The notes: generated from the sequence alone by a model not told the origin. A DNA stretch of 64,000 nucleotides from Setaria digitata (GCA_003640385.1 RCAB01000240.1:30880-94879); one strand, 5' to 3'. Shown: positions 27,692 to 40,775, counted from the first letter of the stretch. Numbers and translations are program-made.

Positions 27692-28813
27692 TGTTCCGAT
27701 TCTTCAATAGAAATAATTCATAACTAATTAAAAAAAAAAAAAATAGCAGAAGTACCTATCGTTATGCTTAGTATAGTAAAAAAGAAAAGGAAAGAAAAGC
27801 GTAAGAAACTTGAGAATCAAAGTCTACGGAAATTGTAGTGAATATCATTATGGCATAATATATTTTCACAATACCTTTTATTACAGAGTAATTTTTTCAA
27901 AAATTTTCGTTAACAGAAGTGCGAAATTTATCAAATTTGGATTTTTATTCGATGTAATGTAACTCTATCTCTATTAGAAAGTGAGGAATAGACTAAGAAG
28001 CAGCACATTTGCTTGTATAGCAAAATCTTCTATTTTTCGAGCGGTTAGCATCTTCATCAATCAACTAATTGAGCAGACAAAAATGAAGCGATGCTTGATT
28101 GATTCATTGATAGCGATAACTCACTTCAAATTCACTTATCAAACTGAATGAAATTGAAAATTCCGAATATTTTCCTTTTCTCCTCAATTCCGAACAAGAC
28201 AGAATCAGTTCACATAAGCTATAATACCAAGATGGGACAATCGAGAAAAATAGTACAAGAATTCTTATTGATATTTTTATTCAGATTAAGAAAATTAAAT
28301 TACAGTAAACATAATTTTTATTAATTTTAATCATAAATATGAGCTTCAACCACTTTTTGAGTATAACAAAAAAAAAAAAAAAACGAACGAAGAAGGAGAA
28401 AGCAGAGATATGATAATTAAAATGGTGATAATTAACCAAACTGGAAATAAGCGAGAAGTTCCACTGGAGTTCCAAGTGAACTTTCCGAATTCAGAATTGA
28501 TGAATGCAAGTATTTCTAAGCTTTCCAGCCACCTATTAGTTTCCAACAACTTTTCGGCTGGCCGAACCATATGTGGATGAATTAAATGGTTCGTCCAAGC
28601 AAATTTCTTGAAAATCAATGTGGCAGTGTTGTGGGCAATGATCTTTGGTGGTTAGACTGTTATCGGTTAGACTGCTTACCTTGCTAGGTTATTAATGATT
28701 TAGGAGGAGCAAGAGAGTTGAAGGTTGTGGCCAAGTGTGGAAGATGATGCTACTAGACTACTGATGATTTACACTGAACTGATGTATTTTTTTTTTTTTT
28801 TTTTAGGACAAGG
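27692..28813. promoter_or_regulatory. Shared divergent upstream region of SURF1 and dpff-1
   Basis: SURF1 (minus) and dpff-1 (plus) start 1.1 kb apart, head to head. Between 28400 and 28760 the sequence is less AT-biased than usual here and contains a repeated ggttagactg (28651 and 28666) and a minus-strand donor-like site (gcaag/gtaagc, near 28680) that could end a SURF1 leader exon. A 90-residue minus-strand frame at 28346-28618 has no family features. Promoter function is inferred from position only. Confidence 0.4.
28805..28806 (+). promoter_or_regulatory. Probable trans-splice acceptor of dpff-1
   Basis: A run of 18 T followed by AG ends at 28806, seven bases before the dpff-1 start codon. 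This is the usual place and form of a nematode spliced-leader acceptor; a cis-spliced leader is the alternative. Confidence 0.5.
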
Positions 28814-31800
28814 ATGATATCAGAATCATTGTATATAGAAATGATGAAAAATTGCTCGAAATGGAACAGTCGAGTTGAAACAGAACGAAAGGGTCGATAC
28901 ACGGTGCTAGATCCTCAAACTGGGATAGCTCAACATCCATCACATCATGCTATCTATGAACTGTCAAATCGTTATCCACCATCGAATCCGTCACAGGTTT
29001 TTCTTTTTTTGCTTTCTTTTCTTTTCTTTTTTTTTTCCTCTCTCTCTCTTTTTTTCATGAATGAAGATCCTTTTTAAGGTTAAATCTTCAAAAAATTTTT
29101 TTTTTTGTATAGAGCATTTGGGCGACATTTTTCAAAGTGAAAAGTATTTTTTCCTAAGCCAGTGAAATGTAAGTAAAGCAATTATTACTTTATTGATGTC
29201 ACGTTGTCTGCTAAATATTACGAAACTTTAAAATTTTGCTGTAAGTTAGTAAGCTCAAAATAGTCCACGGAGTTCCAGTATGTATCATTCTGATTTTTTT
29301 TTTTTATTAATGCTAGGGTTACATTTAGTTAATTGTTTGTTAACTATCACAGGTTAAGCTGAGATTAGCTTTCACCGCTCGTACTGTGAGCAGTGCCTTA
29401 GCGACAAGTATTTCTACGTTTTTTTTTTTCCTCATTTTTTTTTTTTTTTTTTGCATTTCTCACAAAAAAATTCATTCTATTTAATACATAGCATATTTAG
29501 CATTACTGTTTGTCTTGTTCTTAATTGTAGTAACATTAATTTTTATAACCGTTAGTAGCAACCCACTTAATTATCCTTTTTATTAATTTATAGTTACTGT
29601 TATGAATGCAATTATAAAACTTAAGTTGTTGTTGTTTGTTTCTTTGTTTGTTTAGTGGCATTCTTTGTACAATCGGTTTAGTTGTGTTTTGCTGTAGCAG
29701 TAATTATTGTTGTGTTGTCCTTATTATGGTCACTATAAAGGTAATAATGATAGGTGTTCATACCAGTTTTTTGTAGCATTCAAAATATCTCCTCATCCAA
29801 GTTGAAAATGTAGCATACTTGATCCTCTGATCGGATTTTTTTTAGTCTTAGCCTTGCTTTTTAAATTATAAAAAGTTACCTTCCTGAATGCTAATTTTTT
29901 AACAGTATTGTATATATGGTAGCAGACGTTGGAAAAAGCGAAAATCGGCTCCGACATCGGATGCAACGGAAATGAAATATATATTAGAATGTAATCCAAC
30001 AATCAGTGATGTAATAAATCAAGCTAGTTCAGTTGGTCAAGGTAATTATTGAATCCTCCACTTGCTTTTTTGCTGAAGTAATTTTTTTCTTGTATTAGAG
30101 AAGTCATCTAATTATTGACAAAAATGAATTTTTTTCTTTAAATTCCTTTAAGAAAGCGAATTTCTTGTAGCTTCACTTTATTTATCCCACAATTTTGTTA
30201 TATATGCTACCTAAATTTTACCCCTTCAATGTTCTTTCCAGATCCGACTGATTTTCAGTCACTGACAGCAATGGCAAATTCATCACTAGAAAATCATTTT
30301 ACCGAAAGAAGGAAAGTCTATGTAAGTTTCAATATCAGATCCTTTTACACAGAATTCTGTGAAGAACAATGACAATAAAAAAGGAATGCCGCATTTTGAT
30401 GTAAATTTTTTAATGAAGCTTATATTTAATTCGTTGTCCAGAATATTTCTAGACATAAAAGCTAGTAGCTAATTTTGTTTGAAGTAACAGCATTATTACC
30501 GAAGGAGGTTCTTGGGAGCTGTTTGATCATTAATTTCAATCCATTCTTTCCTGCTGATAGAGAAGTGTGTCTTTACAGATCATTAAAGAGTCAGGAGTAG
30601 ATATGGAAGTAGAGGAAGCAAGCGAAGAAGATCCAGGAGAAGCTTCAGATGAAGAAGAATGGTCAGATGGCAGGAAAAAACGGAAAAGGAGAGGTGGACC
30701 GGGCGGAAGTCGGGGTGGGCGTAAAAATGCCACAGCCTTATCAGTAAATATACCACCTACGCAGGGATTTACACCGGATCCGAAACCTTTCTCTTGTAAT
30801 TGTAAGTTTTTCAAAATTTCTTTATAAACTCTCACAAATTTTCCCAAAATTAATGGCTTGCTAACAAGTCATATTTTCTCCTTTAATTGACATAAGTAAA
30901 ACATTTTTGGTTTCTCTTTTCCGGATTGCTGGAAACGTTATTTTAATTTGAGGTTCCTTTTAATTGCTTTGATCCGCACATTTTTTCAGTATGTGGTGCT
31001 AAGTATAAAAGTCGGCCAGGTTTAAACTACCATCGAGCTCATGTGCATGCAGATAATGTCAGTCCGTCAACAACGCCCCAGCCAGCACATCGTATTGATT
31101 GATTCTTTTGCTTTATTGGTTACCAGTTTATTTATTGCTGAGGGATACAAAGATTTGGGTAGTTGTCATCTTCGGGTAGCATCCAGAACTTTCTCGGCTT
31201 ATCATTACAACGATTCAAACGGGTTTACTTTCTCAAAGTATAACTGTATCAAAAAATGCTTGTTTTCGGTGATACACATTTTGTTGTTATCCATTTGCTT
31301 TCGGAAATGTCCAATTAGTATTTTTTATATATATTAATAAGTATAAAAACTTTCTCCAATGAGGCTTTTTTTCGGCAGTAACACAACAAAGCGTAGTATT
31401 TTGAAGAAATCGGAAAAACTGAAGACATTTCAAATTTGGAAACCACAGAAGGTCAAAGATTGCTTAATTTTTAAGATTGGCTTATCGATTGCAGTGCTTC
31501 TGTAATGATGTACTGTTGGAATAAGCACAACCCAGAATTATCACCGTGGGTAAAAGCTGTACCTAAATAGTGGAGCAGATATGACGGCCAGTTACAATTG
31601 TTTGGGGGAAATATGGTGTATCCATTACAGCATGCTAAAGTTGCATTGTGTGTGTTGCTTGCGGGTTGCTCATTATGAGTGCTTTTCAGTGATGTCGCCG
31701 AGTATCGATGTGTCTACGGTTTGCGATTTATGTTTGGGTGATTGCAATCAAAACAAAAAAACAATGAAACCGGAACAGCTTATAAGCTGTCATGATTGTG

Positions 31801-32680
31801 GAAGATCAGGTAACTGTGTTGCAAGTCATATTATATGCTTTTTGCCTTTATTATTTCTGGCTTTCGCTGTTTGATTTCTTTCGCTGTTTGATTTCCTTGC
31901 AAATGCTTGGTCAGTGAAATCATATTAACGTGCATGCAAGATATGTTGCATACATGTTTTGTGCCATTAAAATAGATTTCATCGTGCCAGTTATTAGAAA
32001 GAAAAGGAATTCTTTTTAGATTCTAGTGAGCATGGTACTTTTAACTTCAGTGTAAACTTACTTCAACTTTTGTGGGCGGAAATGAGTAATTTTTGGATTT
32101 GATGTTGCTACAAAAAAGTAAGCTATGTCGTCTGACTGGAAATTCCATTTAGATGTTATGTTTTGGGTTTTCTCATGACATTTTCATGTGATTAGCTCGT
32201 GGTATTTGTAGGACATCCAAGCTGCCTTAAATTCACGGATAACATGCTTACATCTACCGGGAAGTATGGTTGGCAATGCATCGAATGTAAAAGTTGTGCG
32301 ATTTGTGGATTCTCTGATAATGATGTTAGTCTGTTTCCGTTTAGATCAAACGGCATCTGAATTATTGCTTTAATATAATTTAGTTTTAATGGGTGGAATT
32401 CATCGATGACAGATGTTTTGCGGAAGATCTTTCCATCAAATAGCAAATACATTTATATTCATATTTTGAATAATTTATAATGCAAAAAAGTTTTCAAGTT
32501 TAAGGAAGATATACATTTCAGGATCAGCTGTTATTTTGTGACGATTGTGATCGTGGCTTCCATCTCTATTGTTTGCGGCCACCGCTTCCACAAGCTCCGG
32601 AAGGAGAATGGAGTTGCCATTTATGTCAAAAGCAGTTCGGTGCACAAGCTTCGCTTCCAGCAGCAAATCCTAAGAAATGA
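28814..32680 (+). CDS. dpff-1: D4/requiem-type double-PHD finger chromatin protein (DPFF-1)
   Basis: Eight exons: 28814-28996, 29906-30041, 30242-30321, 30579-30801, 30990-31091, 31690-31809, 32212-32324, 32522-32680, giving 371 residues. The N-terminal requiem domain (1-75) has [25 protein letters not shown] and [10 protein letters not shown]. An acidic block (about 138-160) precedes a basic stretch KKRKRRGG. One C2H2 finger (about 204-228) has [23 protein letters not shown]1 (253-307) and PHD2 (310-356) have [44 protein letters not shown] and GEWSCHLC. In animals, DPF proteins are BAF (SWI/SNF) subunits whose paired PHD fingers read acylated histone H3 in the nucleus. The exon 5 donor is set at 31091, not at the gtcagt at 31058, because only 31091 keeps frame with exon 6. 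Confidence 0.94.
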
Positions 32681-33092
32681 ACATATGCCTATCTTGATTG
32701 GATTTAACCATGAAGATGTTTCATCATATCCTTAAATACACTTGCATTTTCAAATGATCTGTAATGCTTTTTTTTTTTTTTTTTTTTTCAAAACTGTACT
32801 GTCTTTTATCGCTAATGTGCCGGTGAAATTATTTTCCCTGGCCAGTTATACTGTCTTCCATTTTTACAAGCTCATTGCTTGTTCTCGCATTTCTGGACGA
32901 AATCATACATTTTTCAGTGATTATTAATCATAATATTTTTGTGTCATCAGATTCCCTGTGAAATTATCAGTTTTTCTTTATTCGAGACAATTTTGGGCGG
33001 GAATAAATGTGGAAAGTAAAAAAATCAACTCATATTTTAGTACTGCAATTGCACTGATTTATTTATAACGAAAAAACATACCTCGAAATAAC

Positions 33093-33224
33093 ATGTCTAA
33101 CGGGTTTTCCAGAGCAGTCCAACGTATTCATCAACTGCGATGTCATATAAAAGGGGCCATTATTAACTTTTTCAATCAGAAAAATTATATACTTGATCTT
33201 TATAGTAAGTGCTTTACGTAATAT

Positions 33225-33261
<37 letters not shown>

Positions 33262-33614
33262 TGTTTTATTTACTACTTTCAGCATGCTCCATAAATTTTA
33301 TCTTTTGTTTCATTCTGTTGTTACAAATAAATACGACGTTCACAGTTCATTCATATGTGAACATCCCAAAAATTAAAATATAGAAGCAGTACGCAACGAT
33401 GAATTCTACCAAATTTCCTCCAAAAAAAAAAAAAAAAGGTTAGCAATAATTTGTGGGAGTCTTTTTGTTTTTCATTTAAAAGTATTGGAATTGCCTATAT
33501 CTGAAGAAAATATTGGTAAGTCTAACCTAACACAAAGCATTATTTCCGCTTAATTTGATTTAGTACGAAATTGCAGTAGATTTAATGAGACAGGATATTC
33601 CTAATAAAATTTAG
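33093..33614 (+). CDS. Putative small three-exon gene of unknown function
   Basis: Exons 33093-33204, 33483-33515 and 33577-33614 join in phase to 60 residues. Exon 1 reads MSNGFSRAVQRIHQLRC... and ends before a gtaagt donor; the final two exons read LELPISEENIVDLMRQD. Evidence for a gene is the strong donors after exons 1 and 2, a ttgcag acceptor before exon 3, matching phases and protein-like, mostly helical composition in a region where chance frames are Phe/Lys/Asn-rich. Weak points are the poor acceptor aaaag before exon 2 and the lack of any recognised family. It starts 412 bases after the dpff-1 stop on the same strand, with a tattttag acceptor near 33050, so it may be a downstream operon gene. 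An alternative exon at 33283 would give a hydrophobic tail. Confidence 0.45.
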
Positions 33615-36139
33615 TATCGAATCAAATTCCTGAAACACTTATTCATTCTGTCTTCCTATTTCTTAATCAATCTACTCCACTTTTTTTTTTTTAATCATAA
33701 TGAGATCTAAAAATTCATATATAGTTAGTTATATAAATAATTTTTGAAAAAAATGGAAAGATAATGTTTGTATATTTCTAGTCATTGGCAATTCTTATCA
33801 TATTGTAATTTCATTCTTACTATTGAAATTCCGTTAAATTTATTATATTATTACCTTTTCAGTAAATTTCTTAATTTGTTGTTACAAAAAATTTTCATAA
33901 TGAGAAGAAAATTAAGCTAAAAATTTCTTATCTTCTAAAGTGTGTTAATTTTAGGGCTAACTTGGAGCAATTGTGTTTCCATCTTGCTTTTAGCACTTTA
34001 AGGAAAATTACTTGCAAAGCTTCCAACTGACTAATAACTAAAAAAGAGTCCTGTTTGGAAAGGAATTGAAATAATCACATAGTTTCAAATTTCGTTTCTC
34101 ACACTTCTCACTTTTTGGATTACTTACTAAACAGACTAAGTAATCCTTTTCCTTTTCAACTTTCTTGCAAAATAGCCTAAAATATTTTTCTAAATATTTC
34201 TTATTTTCTTACTAAATTGACAAACTTAGCATCTTCTTTCCACCTAATAGTGAACTATTTTAGTTGCAAATGGTTGCATAAGTTTGAGCTGTGATTGGGC
34301 ATAATTTTTACAAGACAGACATTCACGGTACTACGTGATGATTGCTATTATGCTTAAAAAATCCAATTATGTTAATACTAAATCAATTGCAAGGAAATTT
34401 ATACAATTTTTAAATTTTCGAAAATTTTGACAGAGTTTAAGAGTGTTGAAAGTTATTCATTTAATAATTTAATTTCAATTTTGGAGAAAAATGAGAGTGT
34501 GATCGTAATTACTTTAAAACTAAGTTGTTCATTTTAATTTATTGTTAATGAAACTTCAGTATTTAAAACTTGCCATTTTTGTTGGATTTTTCTGACTGTA
34601 TAAAGAAAAAGAAAAGAATTCGCTACAAATATCACTGTGCTACGGCCGTTACCAATAAATATTCCGAATTAATGTTATCATTTACTTCTAATTCTGAAGA
34701 AAAAGATCTTTTTCCAGAATCAATTATCAGTGAATGTAATATTCAAAGATTTTATAATGATCGAATTTTATTACTAATTTCTAATTTCCTTTAAAAAACC
34801 GGAAAAGTAAAATTTCAAAAACATCCAGAAAATATAGAAAAGAAAAGGTTGTTAAATTTTAAGGTGAATATTATTAGTTTTTATTCATTCGGAAACAACG
34901 TTACTTGTGTTAGTTGTTTTAACTAATTATAAATTATTAATGTTAACATTCAGCATGATAAAAAAAAAAAATGATTTTGTATGAAAATTGCTTAGAAACA
35001 GAAGTGCTGGCATGATAAGAATGATACTTACTTGTGTAGCATAATATATCCGTTATTATTTTTGTCCGGATTACACGATTTAGAATAGTTAAGTAATAAA
35101 TTTAATTTTTCAATGGAAAAATTGAATTGCTACAAAGTTTTTTCATCCAATCATACAAGAAGTAAATATGATAAGAAACTTCTGATATCAAAATTGCAGA
35201 AAAAAAATAAAACTAATAAAACAAAGAGTGGAATTTTTTGAAACGATTTCTAATATTATCCTAGTTGCGTGCTTATTACTAAACATAATTTCTCCTAAAA
35301 CACCATTATAATCATGCAATTTTCTATAGTTAAGCCGTGGATGGAAAAATATGAACGATCATTATCTTTTTTTTTTTTAACTTCATACCATTTGAATCAA
35401 TTGCATACAAATGTTCACTGATGAAAAATATTATTTGATTATTTTGATTTGGATTCATATGAGAGGCTAATTACAGGTGTATTCATGTTAAATTAAAATA
35501 ATCCTTCAAGAGAAAACAATCATAAAAAGATCGCATTTTTTTATTAGGAAATTAATATTTTGAAAATTATAAATGGAATATTTTTATATCTTATCTTTTA
35601 TCTGAAACAAAATGGACAAAACAATTAACCACTAAAACTTCAAAAATTCATAGATCACAAAAAATTAATTAAATTGGAACTTTTTGAAATATTTTTGCAG
35701 CAGAGTTTAAAATTAAGTGAAAAATCATTTCATCAAATTTATTAAATATAGCTCAAATAATCTAAATCTAAATATGTCTAGATATAGCTTAAAAATAAAA
35801 TTAATCAATCTATAAGATTTGCATGTATTCTTAGGTAAGTTGTATGAAAAGAAATTGAAATATTTAAATTTTTTTCTTATTGAAAAATACTTTAATTTTC
35901 ATGAATATTTTGATATCTATATTACCTTTATCATACCTTATCACGGAAAAATTACTGGTAAGTTTTGAATAATTCACAACTTACCAAAGCATGATAAATT
36001 TTAGAAGGAAAGGCGTAGATATGAGAATAAAGAGAATTTAATATAAAATCAGAAAAAAAAAAGCTGGAATTGAGTTAATTTTAAGAAAGCAAGAATATGA
36101 AACAGAAAAGGCTAGGTAAAATAATTAATGATTTAATGA

Positions 36140-36270
36140 AGATAAGATGTTATTGGGAGTGGAATGCCGAGCAGATTGAAATGTCGGAAAGCGGAGAGGA
36201 GCAGGAGGAGAGTCGAGGAAGAGCGGGAATGAGCCGGGAAAGATCGGGGGAGAAGATTGGGGAAAGGAAA
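36140..36270. other. Purine-rich GC island
   Basis: Within AT-rich desert, this stretch is mostly G and A on the plus strand (many gga, gag and ggg words) and much richer in G than its surroundings. It is open on the plus strand from 36097 to 36306, reading a Glu/Arg/Ser/Gly-rich peptide (MSESGEEQEESRGRAGMSRE), and also open in two minus-strand frames. No splice signals or family fit were found. Confidence 0.6.
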
Positions 36271-36737
36271 AATAAACGTTTGGGGATGATCGATCGTATG
36301 AAATGAGCTGCAAGTTCTTAGAAAGTAACAAATAGTTTCAAATGGATAATTCTTCGTTGTAAAATTATCATCATTTAAAGAAACAGCAAAAGAATATTCA
36401 ACGAAAAATTTTCTCATCTAAAAGTAAAACATTTAAAATTATCTCTTCAAAACGAAATCAAAACTTTCATTTAAATTATTCGAAACGAACACATAAAGAA
36501 AAAGAAAAAAAAAATTCGAAATAAAACATAAAATTAGTTGAAACGGATGAAGATTTCACTCATTTCATTGAAATAAACAAAGAATGCTAATTATTTTTGC
36601 AATCATTGACCAAACATTTTAATCATTTTAAACCGGTATCAGTTGTTCAATTTCAGTGCTAATTAATTATTAGAAAAAAGCAAAATTTTCTCAGCAATTG
36701 TTCGGATGATAAGTTTTTGATTTCATAAAACTTTTGA

Positions 36738-36812
36738 AATATATATATATATATCTTTTATATATATATATATCTTTTATATATATATATATATATCTTT
36801 TATATATATATA

Positions 36813-36850
<38 letters not shown>
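36738..36850. repeat. TA microsatellite with periodic cttt interruptions
   Basis: Runs of TA are broken by ctttta about every 20-24 bases, four times, then continue uninterrupted to 36851. This suggests expansion of a compound (TA)n-CTTT unit. The Tyr-Ile frame across it is an artefact. Confidence 0.9.
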
Positions 36851-36856
<6 letters not shown>

Positions 36857-39424
36857 AATCAAAAAAAACTTTTATCGCAAATGTTTAGGTCTCGGTCACA
36901 GCAGAAATCAGGACTGAATGATAATGAGTATTTATAGCTTCCTGAATTAAATCTCTGTTTCTCAAAATTATTTTTCATTTTTTTTTTTTTGTTTCTTCAA
37001 ATAATTACTATTAGATAAGTTCTATCGTTACTGTTCTTTTGTCCCTCCTTTTCTCGGATATAATTTGAGCAATTCCATCCAAAAAAAGAAATGCAAGAAG
37101 GAAATAAAAATGTACTGAATTCTCAATTCTAATAAAGATCTTTTTTCCGCACATTTTTTATAAGATAGTAATAGTTTGTAAGTGGTAGAGATTTTCGAAT
37201 TCTTCATTAATAGGAAAACTATTCACTCATTTCCTGGCCTATCAGTAAATTAATTAACTGTTTAATTGAAATGACAATAATAATAATAAACATATACTCA
37301 TTACTATAATTAATTACCGTAGTTATTACCAGCTTTCATGGACAAGAAATAATACGGTATTATTTTTGTTAAATTTTAGAAAAGAAATAAAACTATGCTA
37401 GAAATATATTGTTAGATTTGAAAATGAATAATACCAATATAACTAACTTTCGTTTCATTCGTAGTCCTTCAGGATTTGTCTGTCATCTCTAAAATTCGTT
37501 TGAAACAAAGGCTCAATTAACTTGCCAAATTTCATTCAGTTACTTGTCTATAATTCCGTTTTTTCTTTCCTTTTTTTTTTTTTTTTTTTTTGATACTGCT
37601 AATCATTCATATTAGCACATAATTATAATTAGAAGAAGTATTAAATAATTATTATTTATAAATTGGACTTTTCTTTACCTATACTATTTCATTGATAAGT
37701 TTTAATTATGATGTTCGGTACTTCTGTTCTGAGCATTATAGCCTTAAGCATTTTATTACTATTCTAGCTGATTTCCATTCTCGGATGCTATTTTTCCATT
37801 CTATCGTTATTCTCTGCTACTTTCACTAATAATTGTTTATAGGCAAAAATCAAATTTAAAACTTTCTCTTTCAGTTGATAATTATCATTTCAGTGCTCGA
37901 TATGTCTTTATTTTTGTTCCTTTTTCTTGATTTTCCATTTTCTTCTTTCAATTTTTTTTCATTTTCTACAAAATCCTTTTTGGATTTGAATTTTTACCCT
38001 TGTTATCGATATAATTTTATGCCCTTTATCACAAAACTACAATTCATCGAAGCCAAGAAAAAGTTTGTTTTCGAATGAATCTCTCCGGGGAGACCGACTG
38101 CCCGTACCAAAAAGTAATATACTATTTAATAGCTATCATAAAATCTTTTGATTTCAGATCCACATTCTTTTTTCATGGAATTATTTCACTGTAATTCTTA
38201 ATTTTTATTTTTAGCTTAGCTAAAATGATGTTCTTGTTTGGCTACTGATTTGACATTTAAATCGTACTGAAAAGTTTTTTTTGTAAAAATTTTTGAATTA
38301 GTTAGAATGCATCATTGTTTATAATTTCAGATATTTTAATAAAAAATTATAATCGAAATTTGAATTAGGATCTCATCATCATCTTTTATGCTTCCAAAAC
38401 AATGAAAAAAAAAAGAAAGAAAAAAAGAGTTGTAGAAAAATATTTGCCAAGATATTATGAATTTCTATTAATCATAAATTTTAAATAGCTAAAATGGTAG
38501 AATTTTCAGGAAAAAACGTACTGTAATAATTTTTTTTTTTGTCCTCTATTCCGCTATTAATTAAATTATTTTTGTACTCTTCCATTTCTTTCGTTTTCCA
38601 GTATAAAAAGTTTTCTATTTGGATAAAATTTTCTCATAAAATATAAATTTTGTTAACAAAACATAAATGGTTAAGACGAAGCATTACATTTAGACAAAAG
38701 TTAATTTGGAAATGAAAAGCTTTAATTAATTGATAATAATCAATAAATGAACGCTCATTGAAAATTATCATAATTATTCATCTAATTAAATCTTTGTTTT
38801 AAAAAAATATAAAAACTGTGTTTACGCTTTCAACAGCCAACATGCTTTTGCTTTTTCTATTTGATGGAAATTTTGTATTTTTCTTTTTTTTTCTTTTTTT
38901 TTTTTTTAAAATTTATTACTTAGTTTTGCATGCATCAATTCTAATGATTGGTATGGAGGAATCATGATAAGATTTGCTGTAAAATTGTAATAAAGTTCTA
39001 ATTATAATCTATCACTCTTCAATAATCAATTATCGCGTCCTTTTTTTTCTAACCAATGTCATTGCTGACTGATTGAAAGTTATTTTCTCTCCAAAATTTT
39101 TATTTCCCCATTTTTGTTTCTCGGGAGGAGAAAAAAATTGCTTTATTTAATCTTTTTTTTTTTTTTTTTTTTTTACTAGCATTTGATAATTTTGATGAAT
39201 TCATCATAAATATTTGCTTAACGGAGTGGAAAGAAAAAATATATATTTGATCGATTTCTCGAAATTAGCAATTTCGACTCTTAGAATTCAAATTTAATTC
39301 TCGAAATAAACTTCAAAACAAATCTGTTCAATATCAAAAATGCAAAGATTTTCGACGATTCATTTGAAGTATTTGTGATTTTATCAAAAATACTTGATCA
39401 AATGCTGTACTTTTCAAGTTAGTA

Positions 39425-39871
39425 TTGCAGAATGATAAATTCACAGAGGCATATCAATCTCAGCAGACCTATTTTATCCTTTCTGCTTTTTTATTTTCGT
39501 TGAACACTCGCTGCAAATTTCAGTTAGTCTGCCTTGGCTCTTTTTATTTCTATTGTAGTCCTATTAGTCTCACTTGGCCCATTTCAACACTTTTGTTTAT
39601 TGAAAGAATATTACTCTCACTTGGTCTGTTTGGTCATTTTTTTTTTCTTGAAAATATATTAATCTCACTTCAACTATTCAACCATATATATACATATATT
39701 TTTTTCCAGAATCAAATTATTTCTTCTGGCTTCTTATCCTCTAAGCTTTTTTTGGGGAGGGGGGAGTTAGGAAGGATAGGGTTTTTTTATTTTATTTCAG
39801 TTTTTTTTTTATTTATCACTGTTCGCAATATATCTCCTAGTTCCATATGTGTATATAAATTGCTTTATTAA
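39425..39871 (+). repeat. Degenerate ~45-base repeat with a 148-residue open frame
   Basis: The words tagtctgccttgg (39525), tagtctcacttgg (39565), tactctcacttgg (39612) and taatctcacttca (39660) mark four diverged units spaced 40-48 bases. The plus-strand frame across them is open for 148 codons but begins at TTG, is very hydrophobic (SLTWPIS, SLGLFGH, SLQLFNH) and has no splice context. It is more likely a decayed minisatellite than a gene. Confidence 0.5.
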
Positions 39872-40775
39872 ATATTTGCAAAGATTTTTGCTGAGAGATT
39901 GATTGTTGTATAGCTTGGCCAGCTTTAATGCATAACTTTCCCTAAAAGTCATTTCATGTGGCCAAAATTTATTTTAAATGTATTTAATTTTGGAGTTTGA
40001 TAAATGAAAATTTCAGGTTTTGATAAAATATGAAATGAAAAAATTTTTATGGATGGATTAACAAAAAAGTAAACATTTTTTTTTTTAACGAGTTAACAAC
40101 ATAAGTTATCGAAAATGCTGTTTTTCAAAAATTCACTCAAATTTTGATAATAATTGAAGAGAAGATAATAACAGTCTCGAGAATACGAATCTCTAATTAT
40201 TCCAGAACCAGTTTTTATTATTTTTTCTTTATGCTTTGTTACATGAGATGATTTATATCTGAAGTATTATTCTGAAAAAAAAAAAAAAAAAAAATGCTCA
40301 CTTTTGCTTCACAAACTTTTATTGCTGAAAGGAGGAACGATCTTTCTCCTTTTTCGCTTCATTTATTTAATTACCAGTTTAAAAAAAAAAGAAAAAAAAA
40401 AAGAAAAATGAAAAAGATACGAGCCAGAAAAAAGTTTCATTCTAACCGAATATTTTCATTTTTCGTCTTTGAAAGGTAAGAAGGGAAAGAGAAAGAGAGA
40501 AAATAAAGTGAAAATTTTATACTTTAATGAAAATAACAAAAGCGAAAATAATCCACATATTTTTGATGAGCAAATAAAAAATTCATTTTATTATTTTTGT
40601 GGACAGTTAATTTGTTTTTTTTAATTAAATACTAAGATTTTTACATTTATGAAAATAATTCCTAATCAAAAAAGATATCCATGTAATCTTTCAAAAGCCA
40701 TACATTTAGTCCAGCCATTTTTTTCGTTTCTTCAAACAATTAATTAATTTATTTCTAAGTTCGCAATAAACTTTT

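Noticed and set aside
28346..28618. Minus-strand 90-codon frame upstream of SURF1
   Set aside because: No family features; a hydrophobic tail comes from T runs; not needed for a complete SURF1.
30536..30847. Minus-strand 103-codon frame opposite dpff-1 exon 4
   Set aside because: Shadow of the acidic/basic linker exon; the sense frame joins in phase with both neighbours.
31058..31063. gtcagt as donor of dpff-1 exon 5
   Set aside because: Splicing here would put exon 6 out of frame with an immediate stop; the donor at 31092 keeps the frame.
31041..31337. Plus-strand 98-codon frame in dpff-1
   Set aside because: It overlaps exon 5 in a shifted frame and runs into the intron.
32192..32735. 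Open frames on both strands over the PHD2 exons
   Set aside because: They are shadows of dpff-1 exons 7 and 8, whose correct frame gives intact zinc ligands.
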